From: JBEKEX01 sp050013615
GTDB lineage: Bacteria; Chloroflexota; Anaerolineae; Anaerolineales; Anaerolineaceae
Assembly: GCA_050013615.1 (NCBI GenBank)
Contig: JBEKEX010000154.1
Coordinates: 1-9,906, forward strand
Direction of reading: 5' to 3'
Length of the DNA stretch: 9,906 nucleotides
Under the pieces are notes generated by a model. The model was not told where the DNA came from, made no database searches, and saw only the letters and a list, made by a program, of their open reading frames with translations. Positions 1 through 5,524 of this stretch are shown here, in pieces; position 1 is the first letter of the stretch, and each line of letters opens with the position of its first letter. The translations under genes and the position numbers were made by a program.

Positions 1-1
1 C

Positions 2-502
2 GTGGGAAAGCCTCCCACATTTGCCATCCGCGAACGTATTCGCTTCGATGGGCATATGGAAGTGGGCGCAAAGATGGCCGAGGAAATCTGCGGCCGATTC
101 CGAATCTCCACCCGAGAAACCGAGCGCGTCGTGGAATTGGTGCGGCATCACCTGCGGTTCAAAGATTTTCCCCAGATGAAACGCTCAACGCAACTGCGCT
201 TTCTCCGCATGGAGGGATTTGAAGAGCACCTGGAACTGCATCGCCTCGACTGCCTGTCGAGTCATCGTGATTTGACGAATTACGAAATGGCGCGAAGGAT
301 GTTGGAAGAGACGCCCAAGGAAGAGATCAAGCCTGAGCCGTTATTGCGCGGCGAGGATTTGATTGCGCAGGGATATGATCCTGGACCGATCTTTAAATCG
401 ATCCTCCGAGCCGTGGAAGACGCGCAGTTAGATGGGCGCATACACAACCACGCAGAAGCCTTGCGGCTCATCGAAGAGCAGTTTCCCGTCAATCACCCGT
501 AG
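2..502 (+). CDS. cca: CCA-adding tRNA nucleotidyltransferase, C-terminal part (5' end outside window)
   Basis: This is the C-terminal half of a class II tRNA nucleotidyltransferase/poly(A) polymerase-family enzyme, which adds or repairs the 3' CCA of tRNAs in the cytoplasm. The window opens inside the family's HDxGKP metal-binding motif: the first codons read V/GKPPTF, so the GTG at base 2 is an internal valine and not a start. Next come the HD-domain pattern R-I-R-F-x-G-H-x-x-x-G-A with the conserved His at about residue 18, a helix ending VRHHLRF (about residues 47-53), and a C-terminal segment with LLRGEDLIAQGYDPGP and VEDAQLDGRI, typical of the tRNA-binding tail of long CCA enzymes. The catalytic nucleotidyltransferase head lies upstream and cannot be checked. 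The gene ends with TAG and has no close downstream partner; a terminator follows about 240 bases later. The family call is firm. CCA-adding rather than only A-adding activity is inferred. Confidence 0.85.
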   Translation: MGKPPTFAIRERIRFDGHMEVGAKMAEEICGRFRISTRETERVVELVRHHLRFKDFPQMKRSTQLRFLRMEGFEEHLELHRLDCLSSHRDLTNYEMARRMLEETPKEEIKPEPLLRGEDLIAQGYDPGPIFKSILRAVEDAQLDGRIHNHAEALRLIEEQFPVNHP

Positions 503-742
503 TTCTTGCATCACCCGCTAGCTGAGGGACCGCATGCAAAGGAATATCACGCCGCCTACAGCAGCAATAGCCACTATGAACATGCCGATTTTGTGCAGGA
601 GGGAGGTCGGGAAGAGATCGGAGCGTTTCGAATTGCAGGCTGCAGTTCGGAGCGCCGCCATCCCCCTGGACCCATCATGCGGCGAAACCGCTACTTTTCC
701 TAGGTACACTGTAGTCCAAATTTGTTAAAAGTCAAGCGCCTT
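503..742. other. Non-coding or unexplained stretch between cca and the fusA terminator
   Basis: No protein of recognisable family is encoded here on either strand. Short plus-strand frames look compositionally random and lack a Shine-Dalgarno sequence. One minus-strand frame (709 down to 518) encodes a hydrophobic segment near its C-terminus (HKIGMFIVAIAAVGGVIFLC) that could be a single membrane helix. It has no clear ribosome binding site. A promoter-like pair on the minus strand (TTGACT at 735-730, 16 bases, TACAGT at 713-708) sits just upstream, so a small membrane protein is possible but unproven. No trace of the missing EF-G GTPase domain is found. Confidence 0.5.
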
Positions 743-789
743 CGGTGCCCGGTCCTGAGTGTCGAGAAGACTGCCGGGCCCGTCTTTTT
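743..789 (+). terminator. Intrinsic terminator abutting the truncated fusA
   Basis: CGG-T-GCCCGG (743-752, the T bulged) pairs with CCGGGCCCG (774-782) to give a nine-pair GC-rich stem, with a 21-base loop that can form a small inner GTC/GAC pairing. TCTTTTT (783-789) follows the stem directly. This is a textbook Rho-independent terminator for plus-strand transcription, probably of the cca unit. It is odd that EF-G coding sequence starts within about five bases of the T-run. Confidence 0.65.
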
Positions 790-805
790 GGGCGTGGATT
801 TGCTC

Positions 806-2341
806 ATGATGAAGGCTGTCTATTGGGATGATGAGTACGGCAAGGAAATGCGCTTTACCGACGTGCCGGAGGAACTTCAGGCACAGGCAGAAGAAATGCG
901 TGCTCATCTGGTCGAACGCATCGCTGAGATGGACGATGACCTGACTGTCAAGTTCCTGGAAGGCGAAGAGATCAGCGTGGATGAATTGAAAGCCGCACTG
1001 CGCAAGGCTGTGATTGCCAATGCTGCGGCACCGGTGTTTTGCGGTTCTTCGCTGAAGAACAAGGGCGTCCAGCTAGTCCTGGACGGCGTGATCGATTATC
1101 TTCCTTCGCCAGCCGATGTCCCCCCTGTAAAAGGCATGGATCCTGAAAAGGATAAGGAAGTTGAACGGCCGGCGGAAGATGATGCTCCTTTAAGCGCCCT
1201 GGTGTTTAAAATCGTCACCGATCCCTATGTCGGCCGTCTGGCTTACTTGCGTGTTTATTCAGGCAAGTTGGTGCAGGGGACGATGATCTACAATTCCACC
1301 AAGCGCAAACGCGAGCGCGTTGGTCGGTTGATCCGCATGTATGCCGATCGCAGGGAAGAGATTGAGGAGATCTACGCGGGGGATATTGCCGCTGTGTTGG
1401 GCTTTAAAGAGAGCTTTACGGGCGATACCTTATGTGACCAGCATTATCCAATTGCATTGGAAAACATTACTTTCCCCGAACCAGTCGTTTCGGTAGCCAT
1501 CGAGCCTAAAACAACTGCTGATCAGGATAAGATGGCCGAGGCGCTACGTAAACTTTCTGAAGAAGATCCCACCTTCCGCGTCCACACCGATGAGAATACC
1601 GGTCAGACGATCATGTCCGGCATGGGCGAGTTGCATTTGGAAGTGCTGGTGGATCGAATGTTGCGCGAATTCCATGTCCAGGCCAATGTCGGACGGCCGA
1701 GGGTTTCTTATCGTGAAACCATCACTCGCCCGGTAAACGAGTATTCGTATAAGTATGTCAAGCAATCGGGCGGACATGGCCAGTATGGCCATGTGGTGTT
1801 CAATATGCTTCCTTTGGAACGGGGCAACGGTATTGTATTTGAAGATAAAACACGTGGCGGTACTGTTCCGCAAAATTTCATCCCGGCTGTTGAAAAGGGT
1901 GTCCGTGAAGCCGCTGAAAGTGGTGTAATGGCGGGTTATCCTGTGACAGATATCAGGGTCGAGCTGGTCGACGGTTCTTCGCACGATGTCGATTCGAGTG
2001 ATATGGCTTTCAAAATGGCGGCAGTTTTTGCTTTCAAAGAGGGCATGCAGCGAGGCACCCCTGTTTTGTTGGAACCTATGATGAAAGTCGAGGTGTTAAT
2101 ACCTGAAGAATACTTCGGCGATGTGTTGGCTCAACTCAATTCACGACGTGGGACGATCTTGGGCACCGAGGCGCGCACGGGCAAAGCTCAAGCTATTAGA
2201 GCCCAGGTTCCTCTAGCGGAAATGTCGGGTTATGCTACTGAATTACGCTCTGTGAGTCAAGGACGTGGTGTATTTTCAATGGAATTTGATCACTATGTCC
2301 CCGTACCTGATTCAGTCGCAAAGAAAATATTGAATAAATAA
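806..2341 (+). CDS. fusA: Elongation factor G lacking its entire GTPase domain (5'-truncated fusA)
   Basis: EF-G is the ribosomal translocase, normally about 690-700 residues. This frame has about 511 residues counted from ATG 806. EF-G similarity starts near base 794 at VDLLMMKAVYWDDEYG, in the G' region, so the GTP-binding head of roughly 180 residues (P-loop, switches, NKxD) is absent. The remainder looks intact: domain II (APLSALVFKIVTDPYVGRLA, from about residue 125), domain III (about 225-300, with SGMGELHLEV), domain IV (SGGHGQYGHVVF near 320, GSSHDVDSSDMAF near 387) and domain V (EVLIPEEYFGDV near 428). The frame is open back to a TTG at 722, but 722-793 encodes no EF-G sequence and contains a terminator. 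No ribosome binding site precedes 806 or 809. A protein without the G domain should not translocate. Read as a gene fragment: deletion, rearrangement, or a false contig join. tuf follows after 27 bases, as in str operons. Confidence 0.85.
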   Translation: MMKAVYWDDEYGKEMRFTDVPEELQAQAEEMRAHLVERIAEMDDDLTVKFLEGEEISVDELKAALRKAVIANAAAPVFCGSSLKNKGVQLVLDGVIDYLPSPADVPPVKGMDPEKDKEVERPAEDDAPLSALVFKIVTDPYVGRLAYLRVYSGKLVQGTMIYNSTKRKRERVGRLIRMYADRREEIEEIYAGDIAAVLGFKESFTGDTLCDQHYPIALENITFPEPVVSVAIEPKTTADQDKMAEALRKLSEEDPTFRVHTDENTGQTIMSGMGELHLEVLVDRMLREFHVQANVGRPRVSYRETITRPVNEYSYKYVKQSGGHGQYGHVVFNMLPLERGNGIVFEDKTRGGTVPQNFIPAVEKGVREAAESGVMAGYPVTDIRVELVDGSSHDVDSSDMAFKMAAVFAFKEGMQRGTPVLLEPMMKVEVLIPEEYFGDVLAQLNSRRGTILGTEARTGKAQAIRAQVPLAEMSGYATELRSVSQGRGVFSMEFDHYVPVPDSVAKKILNK

Positions 2342-2368
2342 AGAAATTATCGAAGGAGATCATGAATC

Positions 2369-3571
2369 ATGGCGAAGCAAAAGTATGAGAGGAATAAGCC
2401 GCATCTGAACGTGGGGACGATGGGGCACATCGACCATGGGAAGACGACGCTGACAGCGGCGATCACGAAATACTGTGGGTTTTTAGGGCATGCGGAATAC
2501 CGGCCGTATGATTCGATCGACAATGCGCCGGAAGAGAAAGCGCGTGGGATCACGATCAATATTGCGCATGTGGAATATGAGACCGAGAAACGGCACTATG
2601 CGCATGTGGACATGCCGGGGCATCGGGACTACATCAAGAACATGATCACCGGGGCAGCCCAGATAGATGGCGCCATCCTGGTGGTGGCCGCGCCGGATGG
2701 GCCTATGCCGCAGACGAAAGAGCACGTGCTGCTGGCACGGCAGGTGAATGTGCCAAGCATCGTGGTGTTCTTGAACAAAGTGGATATGATGGATGACCCG
2801 GAGCTGTTGGAGCTGGTGGAGATGGAGCTGCGGGACATGTTGACCTACTACAAGTTCCCGGGCGACACGACGCCGATCGTGCGCGGAAGTGCCCTGAAGG
2901 CCCTGGAGAGCACCTCGACCGACCCGAATGCACCGGAATACGCTTGCATCAAAGAGCTGCTGCGGGTGGTGGATGAATACATCCCGGAGCCGAAGCGCGA
3001 GATCGATAAGCCGTTCATGATGCCAATCGAGGACGTGTTCTCGATCAAGGGACGCGGGACGGTGGTGACGGGGCGTGTGGACCGTGGGGAAGTGAAGACG
3101 GGCGACCCGGTGGAGATCATTGGCCTGCGGGAGAAGAGCATCAACAGCGTGGTGACGGGTGTGGAAATGTTCCACAAGACGCTGGACTACGGCATGGCAG
3201 GCGATAACCTGGGGCTGCTGCTGCGCGGTATCGAGCGCACGGACGTGGAACGCGGCCAGGTGGTGGCCAAGCCAGGAAGTATTACCCCGCACAAGAAGTT
3301 CATGGCGCAGGTGTACGTGTTGACCCGCGATGAGGGTGGGCGGCACAAGCCGTTCTTCCCTGGGTACAGGCCGCAGTTCTATATCCGCACGATGGATGTG
3401 ACAGGGACGATCCAATTGCCGGAAGGCGTGGAGATGGTGATGCCGGGTGATAACGTGAACATGGAAGTGGAGTTGATCGTGCCGGTGGCGTTGGAGACGG
3501 GGTCCACATTTGCTATTCGCGAAGGCGGGTTGACCGTCGGCGCTGGCAATATTACCAAGATTCTGGACTAG
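2369..3571 (+). CDS. tuf: Elongation factor Tu
   Basis: EF-Tu carries aminoacyl-tRNA to the ribosomal A site as a GTP complex. The 400-residue product has the usual length and all GTPase motifs: GHIDHGKT at 19-26, RGITI at 59-63, DMPGH at 81-85 with the catalytic His85, NKVD at 136-139 and SAL near 174. Beta-barrel domains 2 and 3 follow, with GRGTVVTGRV, PGSITPHKKF, GGRHKPFFPGYRPQFYIRT and AIREGG. AAGGAG (2353-2358) sets the ATG at 2369. Oddities: the usual DCPGHADY reads DMPGHRDY, with Arg as in archaeal/eukaryotic EF-1A; the usual GGRTVGAG near the end reads GGLTVGAG. Codon choice is strongly G-ending (GGG, ACG, GCG, GTG), unlike the adjacent genes, until about base 3505, after which codons resemble the neighbours. 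The last 45 bases are duplicated downstream. The function is secure; the gene body may have been replaced by recombination. Confidence 0.97.
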   Translation: MAKQKYERNKPHLNVGTMGHIDHGKTTLTAAITKYCGFLGHAEYRPYDSIDNAPEEKARGITINIAHVEYETEKRHYAHVDMPGHRDYIKNMITGAAQIDGAILVVAAPDGPMPQTKEHVLLARQVNVPSIVVFLNKVDMMDDPELLELVEMELRDMLTYYKFPGDTTPIVRGSALKALESTSTDPNAPEYACIKELLRVVDEYIPEPKREIDKPFMMPIEDVFSIKGRGTVVTGRVDRGEVKTGDPVEIIGLREKSINSVVTGVEMFHKTLDYGMAGDNLGLLLRGIERTDVERGQVVAKPGSITPHKKFMAQVYVLTRDEGGRHKPFFPGYRPQFYIRTMDVTGTIQLPEGVEMVMPGDNVNMEVELIVPVALETGSTFAIREGGLTVGAGNITKILD

Positions 3572-3615
3572 GGTTGACCGTCGGCGCTGGCAATATTACC
3601 AAGATTCTGGACTAG
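3527..3615 (+). repeat. Perfect 45-base tandem duplication of the tuf 3' end
   Basis: Bases 3527-3571, the last 14 codons and TAG of tuf, recur without a mismatch at 3571-3615. The copies share one base, so the period is 44. The match stops exactly at both ends (c versus a on the left, g versus a on the right). The second copy is untranslated. Possible origins are slippage, a recombination scar from replacement of tuf with retention of the native tail, or an unmerged contig overlap. Confidence 0.97.
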
Positions 3616-3662
3616 AAGGAGTGTCGGCCAGGTGGAATGCCTGAGCCGCGTAAATATAACTT

Positions 3663-3833
3663 ATGGCAACGAAGAAGAAAGATGTTCGCCCAGTCATCAC
3701 ATTGCAATGCAGTGAATGCAAAGAGCGAAATTATACGACCGAGAAGAACCGGCGCAACGATCCTGGGCGTATGGAGATCAATAAATATTGCCCGCGCTGC
3801 CGCAAGCATACTATTCACCGGGAGACCAAGTAA
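3663..3833 (+). CDS. rpmG: 50S ribosomal protein L33
   Basis: The product is a 56-residue basic protein of the large subunit, normal for L33. It begins MATKKKDVRPVITLQCSEC and has the zinc-ribbon pairs C16-x-x-C19 and C43-x-x-C46 with the family signature YTTEKNRRNDPGRMEINKYCPRC. A full set of four cysteines marks the zinc-binding form. An in-frame TAA at 3657-3659, two codons before the ATG, excludes an upstream start. No Shine-Dalgarno is visible immediately upstream; the nearest purine-rich sequence, AAGGAG at 3616-3621, is about 40 bases away. Translation may therefore be weak, leaderless or coupled in an unusual way. It lies between the tuf tail repeat and tRNA-Trp, an order seen before secE-nusG in many bacteria. 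Confidence 0.95.
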   Translation: MATKKKDVRPVITLQCSECKERNYTTEKNRRNDPGRMEINKYCPRCRKHTIHRETK

Positions 3834-3849
3834 GGTTTGCTGGTTAAAC

Positions 3850-3881
3850 GGGTGCAAGGTGGGCATCAAGACCTTGCGCCC
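3850..3881 (+). promoter_or_regulatory. Stem-loop between rpmG and tRNA-Trp
   Basis: GGGTGCAAGGT (3850-3860) pairs with ACCTTGCGCCC (3871-3881): eleven pairs with one G-U, and a ten-base loop. No T-run follows, so it is not a standard terminator. Its place 11 bases before a tRNA suggests an RNA-processing or mRNA 3'-end stabilising hairpin. That role is inferred. Confidence 0.5.
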
Positions 3882-3892
3882 GATGCCTGAAT

Positions 3893-3966
3893 AGGCCAGT
3901 AGCTCAATTTGGCAGAGTGCCTGTCTCCAAAACAGGAGGTTGCGGGTTCGATTCCTGCCTGGCCTG
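3893..3966 (+). tRNA. trnW: tRNA-Trp (anticodon CCA)
   Basis: A complete cloverleaf can be drawn. Acceptor stem AGGCCAG (3893-3899) pairs perfectly with CTGGCCT (3959-3965), with discriminator G at 3966. The D stem is GCTC/GAGT. The anticodon stem CCTGT/ACAGG holds loop CTCCAAA with anticodon CCA at 3927-3929. The variable loop is AGGTT, and T stem GCGGG/CCTGC holds loop TTCGATT. The terminal CCA is not encoded (bases read CCT), so it must be added after transcription. It sits inside the rpmG-secE segment and was probably co-transcribed and cut out. Confidence 0.97.
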
Positions 3967-3984
3967 CCTAATGAAAGCCGAGGC

Positions 3985-4018
3985 AACGCCGTCGGGCCCT
4001 GGAGGGAGGCGGCGTTTT
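3985..4018 (+). terminator. Possible weak terminator/attenuator between tRNA-Trp and secE
   Basis: AACGCCG (3985-3991) pairs with CGGCGTT (4010-4016) around an 18-base GC-rich loop, and the stem ends in a run of four T (4015-4018). The U-tract is short and the loop long, so readthrough into secE-nusG is expected. It could equally be a processing hairpin for the tRNA 3' end. Confidence 0.35.
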
Positions 4019-4040
4019 AGACCTTCGAAAGGAGAGTAAC

Positions 4041-4262
4041 ATGGCTGAAAGGAACGAAAAAGAGAAAAAGCCAAACCGCATGCAGCGCTGGTGGCGTGAG
4101 ACAACCGGCGAGTTGCATAAGGTGACCTGGCCCAGCCGGCAGGAAGCTTTACGTATGACTTGGACTGTTCTGGCAGTCATGATGGTTGTCGGTGCTGTAT
4201 TAGGCGGACTTGACCGTCTATTTAGTTTATTAATGGCTGTAATCTTAGGCACCAGTTCTTAG
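4041..4262 (+). CDS. secE: Preprotein translocase subunit SecE
   Basis: SecE is the small essential subunit that clamps SecY in the Sec protein-export channel of the cytoplasmic membrane. The 73-residue product has the short single-helix form typical outside enterobacteria. It has a charged cytoplasmic start (residues 1-18), the signature W-R-E-T-x-G-E-L-x-K-V-T-W-P-S-R (about 18-33) forming the amphipathic surface helix and hinge, then one membrane helix (about 39-70) with the G-G-L-D-R-L-F motif. The start at 4041 is fixed by AAGGAG about 8 bases upstream. nusG follows after 24 bases, the near-universal secE-nusG pairing. Confidence 0.95.
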   Translation: MAERNEKEKKPNRMQRWWRETTGELHKVTWPSRQEALRMTWTVLAVMMVVGAVLGGLDRLFSLLMAVILGTSS

Positions 4263-4286
4263 TCACTAGAGAAGCGAGGAGTCAAA

Positions 4287-4973
4287 ATGGCAGCGCAGGA
4301 CGACTACGATCGCGATGACGAAGTCTTGTATGACCCGGAAGATGTAGAAAAGAAACCTTCCGAGAGTCCTGCCGCGCCGCAGCCCGTGGAACCTGTCTTA
4401 TCTGATGAGTTCTCGGAGCTGCCTCAGCTTCCACTGGAACCGGCAGCAGACGAACGTGCCTGGTACGTGATCCACTGTTACTCGGGTTATGAGAATAAGG
4501 TGCGTCATAACCTGGAGCAGCGTATCGAGACCATGGGGATGAAGGACAAGATCTTCGATGTTGTGATCCCCACCCAGGAAGAGATAGAAGTCAAAGATGG
4601 CAAGCGCCGTACGGTGGAACGCCATGTGTTCCCCGGCTATGTCCTGGTCAATATGCTACTCTCTGAAGAGTCCTGGTACGTGGTACGCAATACTCCTGGC
4701 GTGACCGGTTTCGTCGGCATGGGCACCCAGCCCACGGCGTTGCGCCCGGAAGAAGTGCAGCAGATTCTTCGGCGCATGGAGGCCGAAGCGCCACACGTCA
4801 AGGTTACATACAAGGTCGGAGAACGGGTGCGTATCGTTGATGGCCCATTCAATGATTTCCGCGGCAATGTTGCCGAGATCGATATGGAACGCTCCAAGGT
4901 GCGCGTGATGGTCAACTTCTTTGGCCGCGAAACACCGGTGGAGTTGGACTTTTTACAAGTCGAAAAAGCTTAG
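4287..4973 (+). CDS. nusG: Transcription termination/antitermination factor NusG
   Basis: NusG binds the RNA polymerase clamp and links it to Rho or to the ribosome (protein S10). The 228-residue product is longer than the usual 175-190 residues because of an acidic, proline-rich N-terminal extension (residues 1-55). The NGN domain begins at AWYVIHCYSGYENKV (about 58) and includes RHVFPGYVLV and NTPGVTGFVG. The KOW domain fills residues 175-228, with VGERVRIVDGPFNDFRG and FGRETPVELDF. The ATG at 4287 follows GAGGAG at a suitable distance. Should a shorter start be preferred, none with a better ribosome site is evident before the NGN domain. Extended NusG tails occur in several phyla; the function here is unknown. 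It lies 77 bases before rplK, whose leader carries an L1-type site. Confidence 0.96.
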   Translation: MAAQDDYDRDDEVLYDPEDVEKKPSESPAAPQPVEPVLSDEFSELPQLPLEPAADERAWYVIHCYSGYENKVRHNLEQRIETMGMKDKIFDVVIPTQEEIEVKDGKRRTVERHVFPGYVLVNMLLSEESWYVVRNTPGVTGFVGMGTQPTALRPEEVQQILRRMEAEAPHVKVTYKVGERVRIVDGPFNDFRGNVAEIDMERSKVRVMVNFFGRETPVELDFLQVEKA

Positions 4974-5002
4974 AAATTCAGCCCTGTTCGCAGGACTTGA
5001 AT

Positions 5003-5038
5003 GTGGGAGGGTGCTCCCCTATCACCCGCTAAGACCAC
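5003..5038 (+). promoter_or_regulatory. L1-binding-type mRNA leader upstream of rplK
   Basis: GTGG (5003-5006) pairs with CCAC (5035-5038). An asymmetric internal loop separates this from an inner stem GGGTG (5009-5013)/CACCC (5023-5027): GA on the left and seven bases, GCTAAGA, on the right. The GUGGGAGG...ACCAC pattern is that of leaders which mimic the L1 site of 23S rRNA and let free L1 repress its own operon. The site ends 12 bases before the rplK ATG. Confidence 0.7.
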
Positions 5039-5050
5039 AAAGGAGAAAAA

Positions 5051-5476
5051 ATGGCAAAGAAACTTAAAGCAATTGTTAAGCTGAACGTGGTTGCCGGTAA
5101 AGCTAACCCGGCGCCACCCATTGGCCCGGCATTGGCCGGACATGGCATCAACATCATGGCGTTCTGCAAGGAATACAATGCCCGTACGCAGAATCGCGCA
5201 GGTGATGTGATTCCGGCGGAGATCAGCGTCTACACGGACGGTTCGTTCACCTTCGTCCTCAAGTCTCCCCCGACTTCGGTGCTGCTCAAGAAGGCTGCTG
5301 GCGTCGAAAAAGGTTCCGGCGAGCCCAACCGTACAAAGGTTGGCAAAGTGACTCATGCCCAGGTTCGCCAGATCGCTGAAGAGAAGATGAAAGATACCAA
5401 TGCAATTGAGATCGAAGACGCCATTCGCCAGGTGGAAGGCACTGCCCGCAACATGGGCATCATGATCTCTGATTAA
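5051..5476 (+). CDS. rplK: 50S ribosomal protein L11
   Basis: L11 forms the base of the ribosomal stalk with L10 and binds the GTPase-associated region of 23S rRNA; it is also the thiostrepton site. The 141-residue product matches the family length. The N-terminal domain has the proline-rich GKANPAPPIGPALAGHGINIMAFC stretch (residues 17-40) that faces the drug-binding cleft. The C-terminal RNA-binding domain (about 70-141) has the KSPPTSVLLKKAAG and GKVTHAQVRQIAEEKM motifs and ends GTARNMGIMI. AAAGGAG lies a few bases before the ATG at 5051. It is followed after 48 bases by rplA, and both genes have their own L1-type leader. Confidence 0.98.
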   Translation: MAKKLKAIVKLNVVAGKANPAPPIGPALAGHGINIMAFCKEYNARTQNRAGDVIPAEISVYTDGSFTFVLKSPPTSVLLKKAAGVEKGSGEPNRTKVGKVTHAQVRQIAEEKMKDTNAIEIEDAIRQVEGTARNMGIMISD

Positions 5477-5482
5477 TTAATT

Positions 5483-5513
5483 GTGGGAGGGCATTAAAGC
5501 CCGTCTATACCAC
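5483..5513 (+). promoter_or_regulatory. Second L1-binding-type leader, upstream of rplA
   Basis: GTGG (5483-5486) pairs with CCAC (5510-5513). The inner stem is GGGC (5489-5492)/GCCC (5499-5502) with loop ATTAAA. The internal loop is GA on the left and seven bases, GTCTATA, on the right. The architecture is the same as the site at 5003-5038 although the inner stem and loop sequence differ, which is compensatory evidence for a real RNA fold. It ends 11 bases before the rplA start, overlapping the ribosome-loading region. Confidence 0.7.
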
Positions 5514-5524
5514 GAGGAGATATT

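Noticed and set aside
2483..3415. Minus-strand 310-codon open frame opposite tuf
   Set aside because: The translation is rich in His, Arg and Pro and matches no family; it arises because the tuf codons end mostly in G or C, which removes stops on the other strand.
3572..3662. Duplicated TTGACC of the tuf tail as a -35 box for rpmG
   Set aside because: No acceptable -10 sequence lies 16-18 bases downstream of either copy.
3637..3894. Plus-strand 85-codon frame with an AGGTGGA just before its ATG
   Set aside because: It overlaps the real rpmG in another frame and has no family features, while the rpmG frame has a complete four-cysteine L33 signature.
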